A stretch of DNA of 58,793 nucleotides from Bacteroidales bacterium UBA3816 (GCA_002368955.1 DFDY01000125.1:20049-78841); one strand, 5' to 3'; counted from the first letter of the stretch, positions 41,403 through 51,234 are shown. Notes: generated by a model from the letters alone, not told the origin. Program-made: numbers and translations.

Positions 41403-41951
41403 CTACGATAGTTGGACCTCACCGGTTGTGGCTTCTTCGGGATTGCCCTCGCCCTTGGGGTTGGGACCCCACTGGTTGGGACCGTATTGCGAGTCGGTGA
41501 AGAGCCAGACCAAGAAGAGAATGGCGATGAACAACAGGGCCATACCGATGATTATGGTGACCCCAGTTCCATAATTACCTAAGTTGATTATCTGGGCTAT
41601 GATGGACGCACCGAAGTAGAGGAAGGCCCAGTAGCCAGAGCGGCCAATGTCGTGCATACGGCGGACAAAGACTGCGATGCTGGGGACCAGCACGGCCAGA
41701 TAATATATCAAGTATATGTATATAAACGGATTCTTTAGCATGGTCACGACCATTTCCATTTCGCTGAAGTCTTCAATGTCGCCACCGGACATGGCTACAG
41801 CGTAGCTCATTTTGAAGATGGGTACCATCAAACCGATAATGAAAATCAGCATGATGATGAAATTGATGACGGTGAACCACCAGTACTCTTTTCTGCGGGC
41901 ACGACCGCTGAAGTCGGCATACTGCTTAAAGCATTTGAAAAACCATTTCAT
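41403..41951 (-). CDS. DUF805 inner-membrane protein
   Basis: A 182-residue inner-membrane protein with four hydrophobic segments. DUF805 marks are the N-terminal YADFSGRARRKEYWWF, then VFVRRMHDIGRSGYW, and the C-terminal DSQYGPNQWGPNPKG. The family (YhaH/YhaI-like) has no established function. The extra loop between segments 1 and 2 (AVAMSGGDIEDFSEMEM) is acidic. It is monocistronic; the 160-bp gap to nfo has no gene. Confidence 0.88.
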   Translation of the reverse strand: MKWFFKCFKQYADFSGRARRKEYWWFTVINFIIMLIFIIGLMVPIFKMSYAVAMSGGDIEDFSEMEMVVTMLKNPFIYIYLIYYLAVLVPSIAVFVRRMHDIGRSGYWAFLYFGASIIAQIINLGNYGTGVTIIIGMALLFIAILFLVWLFTDSQYGPNQWGPNPKGEGNPEEATTGEVQLS

Positions 41952-41990
41952 TGTAAAAGTGTTTTTTGATGGGTTGATATTTGTATATTG

Positions 41991-42029
41991 AAAAACAAGG
42001 TGGATTCCATGCCGAACCCACCTTGTTTC
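41991..42029 (-). terminator. Terminator of pepE
   Basis: On the minus strand AAACAAGGTGG and CCACCTTGTTT pair over 11 bp and are followed by TTC-rich bases. It lies 8 bp after the pepE stop. Confidence 0.8.
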
Positions 42030-42035
42030 TATTAA

Positions 42036-42779
42036 TTACAGCAGGAAGGTTATGTCGTCATCCAGGCCGTACTCTTTGGTGTTCTCCATCTTGGTCTTGA
42101 AGACCTTCATCTTGTTGGGTTTGCCAATGAGGGAGAGTTTGCCGTCCTCAAGCAGCAGTGCGGTAGCTTCGCGGATGGCGGCCACGGTGGCCTTGGGGTT
42201 GACCATGATATACTCTTTCAAGCGGTCGTCACGGGTCTCGCCGCCGTGTTTGGGGTCGAAGAAATCAGTGTAGTGGGGGTTGATTTGGAAGGGAACAAGA
42301 CCCATGCAGTCGAACGAGTCGGGCATGACGATAGGCATGTCGTTGGTGGTGCAGAGGGTGGGACCAGCCACATTGCTGCCGGCACTCCATCCCATGTAGG
42401 GCATACCGTCGAAGGCGCGCTGGCGGATGGCCTGCATAAGGCCCGTGCGCTGCAGTTGGCGAACAAGGTGGAAGGTGTTGCCGCCACCCACGGCCACGCA
42501 GTCGGTGTCGTAAACCGCATTGATGGGCAATGCCTTGTGGTGCACGCTGGTGAGTTTCACGCCAAACTCGGCGTATACTTTGGCCACTTTGGCCTCGTAG
42601 GCATCATAGCTCTTGGTGAGGCCGCCTTCAGCCAGACTTACGCCGGCAAAGGGAACGAAAAGTACTTTTTTAACACTGTGCCGACGGCAAAAGTCGGCAA
42701 TCATGTCCTTGCACCAGCCGAGGTAGGCCTCGCCGCGCATGGTGCTGTTGCTGATAAGCAAGAGGTTTCTTTTATCCAT
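42036..42779 (-). CDS. pepE: Dipeptidase E (peptidase S51)
   Basis: A 247-residue cytoplasmic serine peptidase that cleaves dipeptides with N-terminal aspartate. The nucleophile elbow is MGWSAGSNVAGPT. The family's AVGGGNTFHLVRQLQRTGL and the INPHYTDFF stretch with the catalytic His are present, as is AEGGLTKSYDAY. The length is slightly above the usual 230-235. It lies 18 bp downstream of gyrB and is likely co-transcribed with it. Confidence 0.92.
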   Translation of the reverse strand: MDKRNLLLISNSTMRGEAYLGWCKDMIADFCRRHSVKKVLFVPFAGVSLAEGGLTKSYDAYEAKVAKVYAEFGVKLTSVHHKALPINAVYDTDCVAVGGGNTFHLVRQLQRTGLMQAIRQRAFDGMPYMGWSAGSNVAGPTLCTTNDMPIVMPDSFDCMGLVPFQINPHYTDFFDPKHGGETRDDRLKEYIMVNPKATVAAIREATALLLEDGKLSLIGKPNKMKVFKTKMENTKEYGLDDDITFLL

Positions 42780-42797
42780 AGTGTTATTGTTTAGGAG

Positions 42798-44738
42798 TTA
42801 AGCATCAATGGTTGCATAGGTGGCGTTGCGCTCGATGAACTCACGACGGGGAGGCACGTCGTCGCCCATAAGCATGCTGAAGACACGGTCGGCCGAGGCG
42901 GCGTTCTCAATGGTGACCTGTCGCAGTTGACGGTTTTCGGGATCCATGGTCGTTTCCCAAAGCTGCTCGGGGTTCATTTCACCCAGACCTTTGTAACGCT
43001 GCACGTGAACGCCCTTGTCGCCCACGGCTTCCATGGCACGCTCGCGCTCCTCTTCGGTCCAGCAATAGAAACTCTTGTTGCCCTTCTTGACCAGGTAGAG
43101 TGGGGGAGTGGCCAGATAGACATATCCGTTTTCGATGAGCTCAGGCATGTAGCGGAAGAAGAAGGTGAGCATAAGCGTGTCGATATGGGCGCCGTCGACA
43201 TCGGCATCGGTCATGATGATGACCTTGTGGTAGCGCAGTTTGCTCAGGTTGAGGGCCTGGCTGTCTTCGGGGGTGCCCACGGTGACACCAAGGGCAGTAT
43301 AGATATTGCGGATTTCCTCGCTCTCAAAAGCGCGGTGGCGCATGGCCTTCTCTACGTTCAGAATCTTACCGCGCAAGGGCAGGATGGCCTGGTAGCGGCG
43401 GTCGCGGCCCTGCTTGGCACTTCCGCCTGCCGAATCACCCTCGACAAAATAAATCTCACACATGGCAGGGTCGCCGTCTTGGCAGTCGGCCAGTTTGCCG
43501 GGCAGTCCGGCACTGCTGAACACATTGCCGCGCTGCACCATCTCGCGTGCCTTGCGTGCGGCTTGGCGGGCGCGGGCGGCCAGAATGACCTTCTCCACAA
43601 TGATGCGGGCCTCGTTGGGGTGTTCCTCAAGGTAGTTCTCCAACATTTCGCTTACGGCGGAGTCTACTGCGCCGCGCACCTCATTGTTGCCCAATTTGGT
43701 CTTGGTCTGACCCTCAAACTGGGGCTCGGCCACCTTCACGCTGATGATGGCGGTGAGGCCTTCGCGGAAGTCGTCGCCCGCGATGTCCACTTTTGCCTTG
43801 GCCAGCATGCCGCTGCGGTCGGCATAGGACTTCAGCGTGCGGGTGAGGCCGCTGCGGAAACCCGACAGGTGGGTGCCGCCCTCGTGGGTGTTGATGTTGT
43901 TGACGTAGGAGTGAATGTTCTCGTTGTAGGTGCTGTTGTACTGCATGGCAATCTCAATGGGGATGCCGTTGCGTTCGCCTTCGATGTAGATGGCTTCGGG
44001 CATGAGGCTCTCACGGTTCTCGTCCAGATAGGCAATAAAGTCACGTAAACCTTTCTCACTATAGAAGTGGTCTTTCTGGAAGCTGCCATCCTCGCGAGGA
44101 CGCTTGTCCTCAATGGTGATGTCGATGCCCTTATTCAGGTAGGCCAGCTCGCGCATGCGCTCCAGCAGGGTGTTATAGTCATACTCTGTGGTGGTGAAGA
44201 TAGTGCCATCGGGGTGGAAGGTAATACGGGTTCCGGTTTTTTCGGTACTTCCCACTTCTTTGACCGAATAGAGGGGCTTGCCTTTGGAATATTCCTGCTG
44301 ATATATCTTGCCGTTTCGGTAGACGTTGACAAGCATGTGGTCGCTCAGGGCGTTCACACAGGACACGCCCACACCGTGCAAGCCGCCCGAAACCTTGTAG
44401 CTGCCTTTGTCGAACTTGCCACCGGCATGTAGGACCGTCATGACCACTTCAAGGGCAGAACGATGCTCTTTCTCATGCATGTCCACCGGAATGCCGCGGC
44501 CGTTGTCCTCAACGGTGATACTGTTGTCCTCATTGATGCTCACGTATATCTTGCTGCAATAGCCTGCCAGGGCTTCGTCAATAGAGTTGTCCACCACTTC
44601 GTACACCAGGTGGTGCAGACCTCGGAAATTCACGTCACCGATATACATTGCGGGGCGCACACGCACGGCTTCCAATCCTTCCAGCACGGTGATATTGCTG
44701 GCACTGTAGTTGTTCTGAGTCTTCTGTTCTTCGCTCAT
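42798..44738 (-). CDS. gyrB: DNA gyrase subunit B
   Basis: A 646-residue ATPase subunit of gyrase, which introduces negative supercoils. The GHKL ATP site is seen in VVDNSIDEALAGYC, VEDNGRGIPVDMHEKE and YKVSGGLHGVGVSCVNALS. The transducer has NNINTHEGGTHLSGF. The TOPRIM domain has EIYFVEGDSAGGSAKQGRDR and MTDADVDGAHIDTLMLTFFF. The C-terminus has QRYKGLGEMNPEQLWETTMD. The length is standard for a type II B subunit without the Gram-negative insertion. A -7 box lies 40 bp upstream of the start. Confidence 0.97.
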   Translation of the reverse strand: MSEEQKTQNNYSASNITVLEGLEAVRVRPAMYIGDVNFRGLHHLVYEVVDNSIDEALAGYCSKIYVSINEDNSITVEDNGRGIPVDMHEKEHRSALEVVMTVLHAGGKFDKGSYKVSGGLHGVGVSCVNALSDHMLVNVYRNGKIYQQEYSKGKPLYSVKEVGSTEKTGTRITFHPDGTIFTTTEYDYNTLLERMRELAYLNKGIDITIEDKRPREDGSFQKDHFYSEKGLRDFIAYLDENRESLMPEAIYIEGERNGIPIEIAMQYNSTYNENIHSYVNNINTHEGGTHLSGFRSGLTRTLKSYADRSGMLAKAKVDIAGDDFREGLTAIISVKVAEPQFEGQTKTKLGNNEVRGAVDSAVSEMLENYLEEHPNEARIIVEKVILAARARQAARKAREMVQRGNVFSSAGLPGKLADCQDGDPAMCEIYFVEGDSAGGSAKQGRDRRYQAILPLRGKILNVEKAMRHRAFESEEIRNIYTALGVTVGTPEDSQALNLSKLRYHKVIIMTDADVDGAHIDTLMLTFFFRYMPELIENGYVYLATPPLYLVKKGNKSFYCWTEEERERAMEAVGDKGVHVQRYKGLGEMNPEQLWETTMDPENRQLRQVTIENAASADRVFSMLMGDDVPPRREFIERNATYATIDA

Positions 44739-44777
44739 AGTATGTTATTGTAATTTTTTTCCGTTCAAAATAATTTG

Positions 44778-44785
44778 CAAAGATA
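44778..44785 (-). promoter_or_regulatory. -7 promoter box of gyrB
   Basis: TATCTTTG on the minus strand, followed by CA, about 40 bp before the gyrB start. Confidence 0.5.
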
Positions 44786-44867
44786 CGATTTTTTATTGAC
44801 ATAATGAGTACAAATCTATAAAAAAATATATTTTCTTTCTTTTAACGGTTGTTTTGTTTTTTATTCG

Positions 44868-44875
44868 TATATTTG
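44868..44875 (+). promoter_or_regulatory. -7 promoter box of porD
   Basis: TATATTTG followed by CA, 10 bp before the ATG at 44885. It implies a very short leader. Confidence 0.5.
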
Positions 44876-44884
44876 CAAAAGAAT

Positions 44885-45817
44885 ATGTTTAAAAGATGTG
44901 TGGCCATACTGCTGGTAATCACACTCTTGGGCATTGCTCATGCCCAAGAGTTCAATTGTGCCGTGTCGGTCAATTACCAGAAATTACTCAACACGACTCA
45001 AGCCTTTGAGTCGACCGATAAGACTGTGTTCAACAATTTGAAGCAGGCCTTAGAGGACTTCATCAACAACCGTCGTTGGACCAATCTTGAGTTCGAGCAG
45101 CAAGAAAAAATCGACTGCTCCTTCAGCCTCATCCTCACCGAACGCTCCTCTGCCACCGATTTCAAAGGGCAAATCTCTTTCCAGATGCGGCGCCCGGTCT
45201 ACAATTCCACCTACACTACCGGCATGTTCAACTATATCGAGTCTGCCTCCGACTTCTCGTTTGTCTACAATGAAAGTCAGCCGCTCGACTTCGACGTAAA
45301 TACCTTCTTTGGCAATCTTTCCTCCGCAGTTTCCTACTATCTTTACATCATGCTGGGCATGTATTTCGACAGTTTTGCCCCCAATGGCGGCGAGCAGTTC
45401 TACGAGGTGGCCCGCACCATCTGTCAGACCGCTTCCTCCAACGACGGGCTCTACCGTGGATGGAAAGGCACCGAAAGCCAGAAGGCTCGCTACTGGTTCA
45501 TGGAGAACCACACAAACTCTGCCTACGCGGGCCTGCATAATGTCTACTACCTGTATCACCGCCTTGGGCTCGACATGATGACCAAGGACCAGCCCCAGGC
45601 ACGCCAGAACATCCTGGGGGCTCTCCAGACGTTGCAACAGGTGCACAAATCACGTCCCAACCTTCTCTCCGTCCAGCAGTTTGTCGATGTCAAGATCTCC
45701 GAGCTGGTGAGCATCTTTACGCCTGCCCCGGCCGACGAGCAGAAGCAGGTCTACGACATCATCAAGGACATCAGCCCCATCAACGTCACCAAATTGAAGA
45801 ATTTTAATCAGAAATAA
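44885..45817 (+). CDS. porD: Type IX secretion protein PorD (DUF4835)
   Basis: A 310-residue periplasmic protein required or linked to T9SS assembly in Bacteroidetes. The signal peptide ends IAHAQ (1-21). Family features are the opening EFNCAVSVNYQKL, LEDFINNRRWTNLEFEQQEK, IDCSFSLILTERSS, and QISFQMRRPVYNSTYTTGMF. The middle has YYLYIMLGMYFDSFAPNGGE and the C-terminal NLLSVQQFVDVKISELVSIF. Its presence agrees with the T9SS cargo proteins elsewhere in the window. The ATG at 44885 was preferred to 44849 because it gives a proper signal peptide. The next gene follows after 24 bp. Confidence 0.92.
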   Translation: MFKRCVAILLVITLLGIAHAQEFNCAVSVNYQKLLNTTQAFESTDKTVFNNLKQALEDFINNRRWTNLEFEQQEKIDCSFSLILTERSSATDFKGQISFQMRRPVYNSTYTTGMFNYIESASDFSFVYNESQPLDFDVNTFFGNLSSAVSYYLYIMLGMYFDSFAPNGGEQFYEVARTICQTASSNDGLYRGWKGTESQKARYWFMENHTNSAYAGLHNVYYLYHRLGLDMMTKDQPQARQNILGALQTLQQVHKSRPNLLSVQQFVDVKISELVSIFTPAPADEQKQVYDIIKDISPINVTKLKNFNQK

Positions 45818-45841
45818 CAAACTCTTAAAATTAAACATCAT

Positions 45842-47158
45842 ATGACTCAAATTCCCATACAGAAAGAGGTAATCGATAGGATTGCCCAACAGAACAAAAT
45901 AGCCAACCCCGGCAAGGCATCCATCCGCGAGATGCGCAAGATGATTCAGGACGTTGAAAAGGAAACTGATGTCCGCTTTGTGAAGATGGAGATGGGCATC
46001 CCCGGCCTCCCTGCCCCGCAGGTTGGTGTTGAGGCCCAGATTGAGGCCCTGCGCAACGGCGTGGCCAGCATCTATCCCGAAATCTACGGCACCGCCGACT
46101 TCAAGAAAGAGGCCGCCCGCTTTGTGAAGAACTTCCTCGACATCGACGTCACCCCCGACTGCTGCGTGCCCACCGTGGGTTCCATGCAGGCAGGCTTTGC
46201 CAGCTTCCTCACCCTCACCCGCTACGATGCCAAGAAGACCAAGGTCCTCTTCATCGACCCCGGTTTCCCCGTCCAGAAACAGCAATGCCGTGTCCTTGGC
46301 ATCCCCATGAAGACCTTCGATGTATACGAATACCGCGGCGATGCCCTGCGCACCAAACTAGAAGAAGAACTGAAGGACGGCGACGTGGCCTGCCTCATCT
46401 ACAGCAGCCCCAACAACCCCGCTTGGTTCTGCTTCACCGAACATGAACTTCAAATCATTGGCGAGATGGCCAACAAATATGGCGTGGTGGTCCTCGAAGA
46501 CGATGCCTATTTCCTCATGGACTTCCGCAAGGACTACAGCGTCCCCGGCAAGGCCCCGTTCCAGCCCACCGTGGCCAAGTATACCGACCGTTACGTGCTG
46601 ATGATTTCCGGCTCCAAGAGCTTCAGCTATGCCGGTGAGCGTATCGCCATGATGATTTGCAGCCCCAAACTGTTCAATATGGAGTGCCCCGACCTGGCCC
46701 GCTTCTACAGCCAGACGCAACTCGGCCGCGCCCTCATTTTCGGCACCCTCTACTGCCTCAGCTCCGGCACCGCCCACAGCGTACAGTACGCCATGGCCGC
46801 CATGCTCAAAGGGGCCAACGACGGCACATTCAACTTCGTCAAAGACATCAAGGAGTACGGTGAGAAGGCCAGCGTGATGAAGAAACTCTTTACCAATAAC
46901 GGCTTCTACATCGTCTACGACAAAGATATGGGCGAAGACATCGGCGACGGCTTCTACTTCACTTTCTGCTATCCTGGCTTCGGCGGCGTCGACCTGCTCA
47001 ATGAGCTCATCCGCTATGGCATCAGCGCCATCGCACTTGACATTACCGGCAGCCACAAACAGGGCATCCGCGCCTGCGTGGCCCTGGTGCAGCGCGACCA
47101 GTTCCCCGATCTCAAGGCCCGTCTGGAGAAATTCCACGCCGACCATCCTGTGAAGTAA
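45842..47158 (+). CDS. Class I/II PLP-dependent aminotransferase
   Basis: A 438-residue aminotransferase. The PLP lysine is K259 in MISGSKSFSYAGERI. The substrate-cofactor marks SSPNNPAW (188-195) and VVLEDDAYFL (216-225) are in place, and an Arg near the C-terminus (KQGIRACVAL) fits carboxylate binding. The N-terminus has the GIPGLPAP stretch of alanine/aspartate-type enzymes. The specific amino acid is not clear; it is close to Bacteroidales genes annotated as aminotransferase I/II. It lies 24 bp behind porD and is probably co-transcribed. Confidence 0.9.
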   Translation: MTQIPIQKEVIDRIAQQNKIANPGKASIREMRKMIQDVEKETDVRFVKMEMGIPGLPAPQVGVEAQIEALRNGVASIYPEIYGTADFKKEAARFVKNFLDIDVTPDCCVPTVGSMQAGFASFLTLTRYDAKKTKVLFIDPGFPVQKQQCRVLGIPMKTFDVYEYRGDALRTKLEEELKDGDVACLIYSSPNNPAWFCFTEHELQIIGEMANKYGVVVLEDDAYFLMDFRKDYSVPGKAPFQPTVAKYTDRYVLMISGSKSFSYAGERIAMMICSPKLFNMECPDLARFYSQTQLGRALIFGTLYCLSSGTAHSVQYAMAAMLKGANDGTFNFVKDIKEYGEKASVMKKLFTNNGFYIVYDKDMGEDIGDGFYFTFCYPGFGGVDLLNELIRYGISAIALDITGSHKQGIRACVALVQRDQFPDLKARLEKFHADHPVK

Positions 47159-47175
47159 TGCCCCTCGCATAAGTC

Positions 47176-47220
47176 AAAAAAAAGATAGCCGAGACCCAAG
47201 AGGTCCCGGCTATCTTTTTT
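47176..47220. terminator. Bidirectional terminator
   Basis: AAGATAGCCGAGACC pairs with GGTCCCGGCTATCTT around CAAGA with one mismatch, and T-runs stand on both sides. It separates the aminotransferase from the converging dehydrogenase operon. Confidence 0.85.
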
Positions 47221-47303
47221 GCTTTGAAAATAGTGCAACAATGAGGTTTCAAGGAAAACTGCTGTACTATTGGAGGTCTGCAAAACTTCGGTCTGCCCTT
47301 TCC

Positions 47304-48239
47304 CTATTGCTTTTGCAGCCATTCTTTGACGTGGTCGAACACGATGTCGGCGCGGATGTCGAAAGCCTCGCGCGAAGCGTAGCCGATATGTGGCACGCAG
47401 ACGCAGTTGGGGGCGTTCAGCAGCGGGTGATTCTGAGGCAGGGGCGGCTCGTTCTCATACACGTCGAATCCGGCTCCCAGCAGTTGCCCGTTGTTTAGTG
47501 CGGCGGCAACGGCGTCTATGTCGCACACATTGCCCCGTGCGGTGTTGATGAGCAGGGCGGTTTTCTTCATCAGTTTCAGTTCCTTGGCTCCAATTAGGTG
47601 ATGGGTCTCGGCGTTGAGCGGAACATGCAGGGTGACGATGTCGCTCTCCTGCAGCAGCTGTTCCAGGCTGACGTATGTGGCCCCGAGTTCCTTCACCTCT
47701 GGGTGCTCGCTGCGGTTGTAGGCCAGCACCTGGCAGCCGAAGGCCTTCAGCAGGCGGACGACCGCGGTGCCAATGGCACCGGTGCCTACCACGCCTACGG
47801 TCTTGCCTTTCAGTTCGCGACCCAGATACGAGCCACGACCTTCGCCTCTGCGGATGGCGCCGTCAAAGCGGGTCACCTGCCGCAGCAGGTCGAGCATCAG
47901 ACCTACGGCCAGTTCGCTCACTGCCGTGGTGGAATATCCGGCGGCATTCTGCACGGCGATGTTGTGCTCCTTGCAATAGGACAAGTCTATGTGGTCCAGT
48001 CCCGTAAAGGCCACCGAAAGATATTGCAGCCGCGGGCATTGTTTCAGTACGTCGGCAGGCAACTTGATGTTGGAAATGACGGCCACCTCGGCCTCGCGCA
48101 GGCGGGCGGCTAGTGTCTCGGCGTCCTCCTTGCGGTCCATATAGTAGTCGAAGGCGTGGCCGTGGGCGGCAAATTCCTTCTTCAGTTCTTCGAAATGCTC
48201 CTGGCTTATGCCCAGAGGCTCTACACAAGTAATTTTCAT
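47304..48239 (-). CDS. D-isomer 2-hydroxyacid dehydrogenase
   Basis: A 311-residue NAD-dependent enzyme that reduces a 2-ketoacid to the D-2-hydroxyacid, or the reverse. The nucleotide-binding motif is VGVVGTGAIGTAVV (148-161). The catalytic trio is R235 (INTARGNV), E264 (VYENEPP) and H284 (VPHIGYAS). The N-terminal substrate domain has SVAFTGLDHIDL. The substrate could be glycerate, phosphoglycerate or another ketoacid. The start at 48239 was chosen; the longer frame start at 48575 overlaps the flavin reductase gene and is basic junk. It is the third gene of the dnaA operon. Confidence 0.9.
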   Translation of the reverse strand: MKITCVEPLGISQEHFEELKKEFAAHGHAFDYYMDRKEDAETLAARLREAEVAVISNIKLPADVLKQCPRLQYLSVAFTGLDHIDLSYCKEHNIAVQNAAGYSTTAVSELAVGLMLDLLRQVTRFDGAIRRGEGRGSYLGRELKGKTVGVVGTGAIGTAVVRLLKAFGCQVLAYNRSEHPEVKELGATYVSLEQLLQESDIVTLHVPLNAETHHLIGAKELKLMKKTALLINTARGNVCDIDAVAAALNNGQLLGAGFDVYENEPPLPQNHPLLNAPNCVCVPHIGYASREAFDIRADIVFDHVKEWLQKQ

Positions 48240-48250
48240 GATGTTTAATG

Positions 48251-48817
48251 TTATTTCTTCTTTTTTACGCTGAAGCCAAAGCTGCCCAGTTTCTCGCCCA
48301 AGCCGTAGTACTTGCCGTGCGAATAGGCCAGGGGTTTGGCGTGGTTCAGTTGGAAGGCTCCGGTGCCTTTGTCTATCAGTTTCTCTTCGGCGTTGACGGC
48401 CACCACGTTGGCCAGAAACATGTCGTGGCTGCCCAGCGGGCGTATGTCCACCACGCGGCATTCTATGTTCAGCGGGCTTTCGGCAATCAGCGGAGCCTGC
48501 ACCACCTGCCCCTTCTCGGGCGTGAGGTGCATCTCCTTGAACTTGTCGAAGTCGCGGCCGCTGCGCACGCCGCACCAGTCCGTGGCTCGGGCCAACTCCT
48601 CGGTGGTCAGGTTGATGACGAACTCGCCTGTGCGCTTGATAATCTCATACGAGTGACGTTCGTGCCGCACCGATATATAGCACATGGGCGGGTCGCTGCA
48701 AACCGTGCCCGTCCATGCAATGGTCAGTATGTTGTAGTTCTCCGGCCGGTCGCCGCAGCTGACCATCACAGCCGGCAGCGGATAGATGAGGGTTCCGGGT
48801 TTGAAAGGAACTTTCAT
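48251..48817 (-). CDS. Flavin reductase-like FMN-binding protein
   Basis: A 188-residue protein of the flavin reductase-like (split beta-barrel, FMN-binding) family. Marks are GTLIYPLPAVMVSCGDRPE, NILTIAWTGTVCSDPPMCYI, SYEIIKRTGEFVINLTTEE and GSHDMFLANVVAVNAEE. It probably transfers electrons from NAD(P)H to flavin or acts as an oxidoreductase; the substrate is unknown. It sits 6 bp after dnaA and 11 bp before the hydroxyacid dehydrogenase, so the three form an operon. Confidence 0.9.
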   Translation of the reverse strand: MKVPFKPGTLIYPLPAVMVSCGDRPENYNILTIAWTGTVCSDPPMCYISVRHERHSYEIIKRTGEFVINLTTEELARATDWCGVRSGRDFDKFKEMHLTPEKGQVVQAPLIAESPLNIECRVVDIRPLGSHDMFLANVVAVNAEEKLIDKGTGAFQLNHAKPLAYSHGKYYGLGEKLGSFGFSVKKKK

Positions 48818-48823
48818 GGGCCG

Positions 48824-50284
48824 TTATTCTTTGAATCTCTTCTCCAGTTCGTCAATCCAGTAGCGGAACTGCTTGTCGGTCTCGGCCAGGTTGGCCACCG
48901 TCTTGCAGGCGTGCAGCACTGTGGCGTGGTCCTTGTTGCCGCACTGCAGGCCTATGATGGCCAGCGACGACTTGGTCATCTTTTTGGCAAAATACATAGT
49001 CAGCTGGCGGGCCTGCACAATCTCACGTTTGCGGGTTCGCGACTGGATGCTGTCGATGGGGATGTTGAAATAGTCGCACACCACTTTCTGTATGTAGTCG
49101 ATGGTCACTTCGCGGTTGGTGCTCTTGACAAACTTGTCCACCATCTGGCGGGCCAGGTCGAGGGTGATGTCGCGGCGGTTCAGCGATGATTGCGCCATCA
49201 GCGAAATCAGTGCCCCTTCCAGTTCGCGCACGTTCGTATTGATATTGTAGGCAATGTATTCAATCACATCCTCGGGCATTTCCACGCCGTCGTTGGCCAG
49301 TTTCTGCTTCAATATCTTCATGCGGGTCTCCACATCGGGCGGCAGCAACTCAGCGGCCAGGCCCCATTTCAGTCTCGAAGTGAGGCGGGTTTCCAGCCCC
49401 TGCAGCTCGCTGGGGGCTTTGTCGCTGGTGATAATCAGCTGTTTGCCGGCCTGGTGCAGGGTGTTGAAGATGTGGAAGAAAGCCTCCTGGGTGCGGGTGG
49501 CCTTGTTGGCCCAGAACTGTATGTCGTCCACAATCAGCACGTCCACCATCTCGTAGAAGTGCACAAAGTCGCTCGTGGTGCCGTTGCGGCCGGCGTCCTG
49601 ATACTGCTGCATGAACTGCTCCGAGGTCACGTAGAGGACTATCTTTTCGGGGTGAAGCTCCTTGGTCTTCAGTCCGATGGCATTGGCCAGATGGGTCTTT
49701 CCCAAGCCTACGCCGCCGTGGAGCATCAGGGGGTTGAAGGCCGTCTTGCCGGGGTTCTCGGCCACGGCATAACCGGCTGCGCGGGCCAGGCGGTTGCATT
49801 CGCCCTCCACAAAGTTGGTCAGCGTGTAGGACGAGCTCAGCTGCGAGTTGATGCGCACTTTCTGTATGCCCGGAATGACGAAGGGGTTGGGAAACTCGCG
49901 GCTCTCCTCGCGGTTGAGGTTCATGGGCACCTCAGTGGCGCGGTTGACGGTCGACTGCCGGCCCGACGAGGGGATGCGGGTGGTGATGGGCGACTCGGAG
50001 ATACTCGTGTCCATTACTATACTATATTGTAGGCAGGCGTTGGGACCCAGCGTCAGGCGGATGGCGTCCTTCAGCAGGTCGGCATAGTTCTGCTCCAGCC
50101 ACTCGAAGAAGAACTGGCTCGGCACTTGAATGATCAGGGTCGTCCCGTCCAGTTTCACTGGCACGATAGGCTCAAACCAGGTGCTGAACACCTTTTCGTT
50201 CTCCTTGCCTGCCAGGTTGTCCTTGATAAAGCTCAGGCACTCTTCCCACACTCTCTGATAATCTTTCTCCATATATCTTTTCAA
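48824..50284 (-). CDS. dnaA: Chromosomal replication initiator DnaA
   Basis: A 486-residue AAA+ initiator that opens the origin. Domain I is at the N-terminus (QRVWEECLSFIKDNL, FSTWFEPIVPVKL). The AAA+ core has Walker A MLHGGVGLGKTHLANAIG, Walker B VLIVDDIQFW, an Arg-finger region LETRLTSRLKWGL and RELEGALISLMA. Domain IV has REIVQARQLTMYFAKKM and the DnaA-box-binding signature QCGNKDHATVLHACKTV. The ATG at 50284 or 50272 may be used. It is followed by flavin reductase and D-2-hydroxyacid dehydrogenase genes. The AT-rich gap upstream is the likely origin. Confidence 0.97.
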   Translation of the reverse strand: MKRYMEKDYQRVWEECLSFIKDNLAGKENEKVFSTWFEPIVPVKLDGTTLIIQVPSQFFFEWLEQNYADLLKDAIRLTLGPNACLQYSIVMDTSISESPITTRIPSSGRQSTVNRATEVPMNLNREESREFPNPFVIPGIQKVRINSQLSSSYTLTNFVEGECNRLARAAGYAVAENPGKTAFNPLMLHGGVGLGKTHLANAIGLKTKELHPEKIVLYVTSEQFMQQYQDAGRNGTTSDFVHFYEMVDVLIVDDIQFWANKATRTQEAFFHIFNTLHQAGKQLIITSDKAPSELQGLETRLTSRLKWGLAAELLPPDVETRMKILKQKLANDGVEMPEDVIEYIAYNINTNVRELEGALISLMAQSSLNRRDITLDLARQMVDKFVKSTNREVTIDYIQKVVCDYFNIPIDSIQSRTRKREIVQARQLTMYFAKKMTKSSLAIIGLQCGNKDHATVLHACKTVANLAETDKQFRYWIDELEKRFKE

Positions 50285-51025
50285 TCTTTTGTTTGCTGTT
50301 TTTGCATTACTTATGGAACTTGGCTGTCCATCTGTTTACGATGCAAAGTTGCAACATTTTTGTCACCTATCTGTGCGTAAAAATATTTTGCATATATCAA
50401 TTTTTTTTTGTAAAGCACTTTACTGTTTTCCCACCCCTTTCCCCTCGCCCAATCCCCAAAAAACTGAAAAATAACCCCTTTAATTTTTCTTCTATTTTTT
50501 TCGCCCCCGTAATATACGATTTTTCTTCCAAATTGGGAGTTTTTTTTCTATTTTTTTTGCTTTTTTCGCCTTTTCTGTTCATATCTCTCACAACTTACTG
50601 AAAGCGAATTTTGTATTTGTTGAAAACCTTGCAAGTGGTTTGATTGCAGTGGGTTGCTTATAATTGTCTGATTTTCAAAAAGGAGTCTGGAAGGCCGTTT
50701 TTTCTAAATGGTTCGTTTGCAAACGAATGGTTTTTTATCCACATTTGGCGGTTGACAATTTTATTTTCTCCACCCTCCTTTCCCCATTAGAAAAAATGGC
50801 AAATTTTATTGTTTTTTCCCCCTCCGCCGACCTTTCCTCCTCATTGGCAGCATTTACCGTTTTTCTCAGTCCGAATTTTGTCCGATTGCTGTTTTTTCTC
50901 AGCCCATATTTAACATTCTAGGCTACCTCTTTTTTTCATTTCTTTCCAACTGGAAGAATGTGAATGCAGTAATTGTGCGTATTTACTCAGACTGAATATA
51001 AAGCACTATTTCATAACAATTTATT

Positions 51026-51082
51026 CGCTCCCCACCCAATAGGGTAGCGTGTGGGAATCGGCTCGCTTTTGGGTGGGGAGCG
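51026..51082. repeat. Perfect 14-bp inverted repeat
   Basis: CGCTCCCCACCCAA (51026-51039) is matched by TTGGGTGGGGAGCG (51069-51082), with a 29-bp spacer. It is GC-rich within an AT-rich region. Confidence 0.55.
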
Positions 51083-51234
51083 TGTCGGTAGTGGGGCCGA
51101 CTCGGATTAAGGCTGTTTTCTATTTGCCGTGCGGCCTACAGAGGGCTGTCGCTGAGGGACCTTCGGCACGGATTGTCGGCGCAATGAACTCAAACCACTA
51201 CAGGTCATTAGACCGACACTTGGTCATAAAGTCT

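Noticed and set aside
50664..50921. 85-codon frame in the dnaA upstream region
   Set aside because: It overlaps the palindrome and DnaA box and is a Phe/Leu-rich translation of T-rich sequence.
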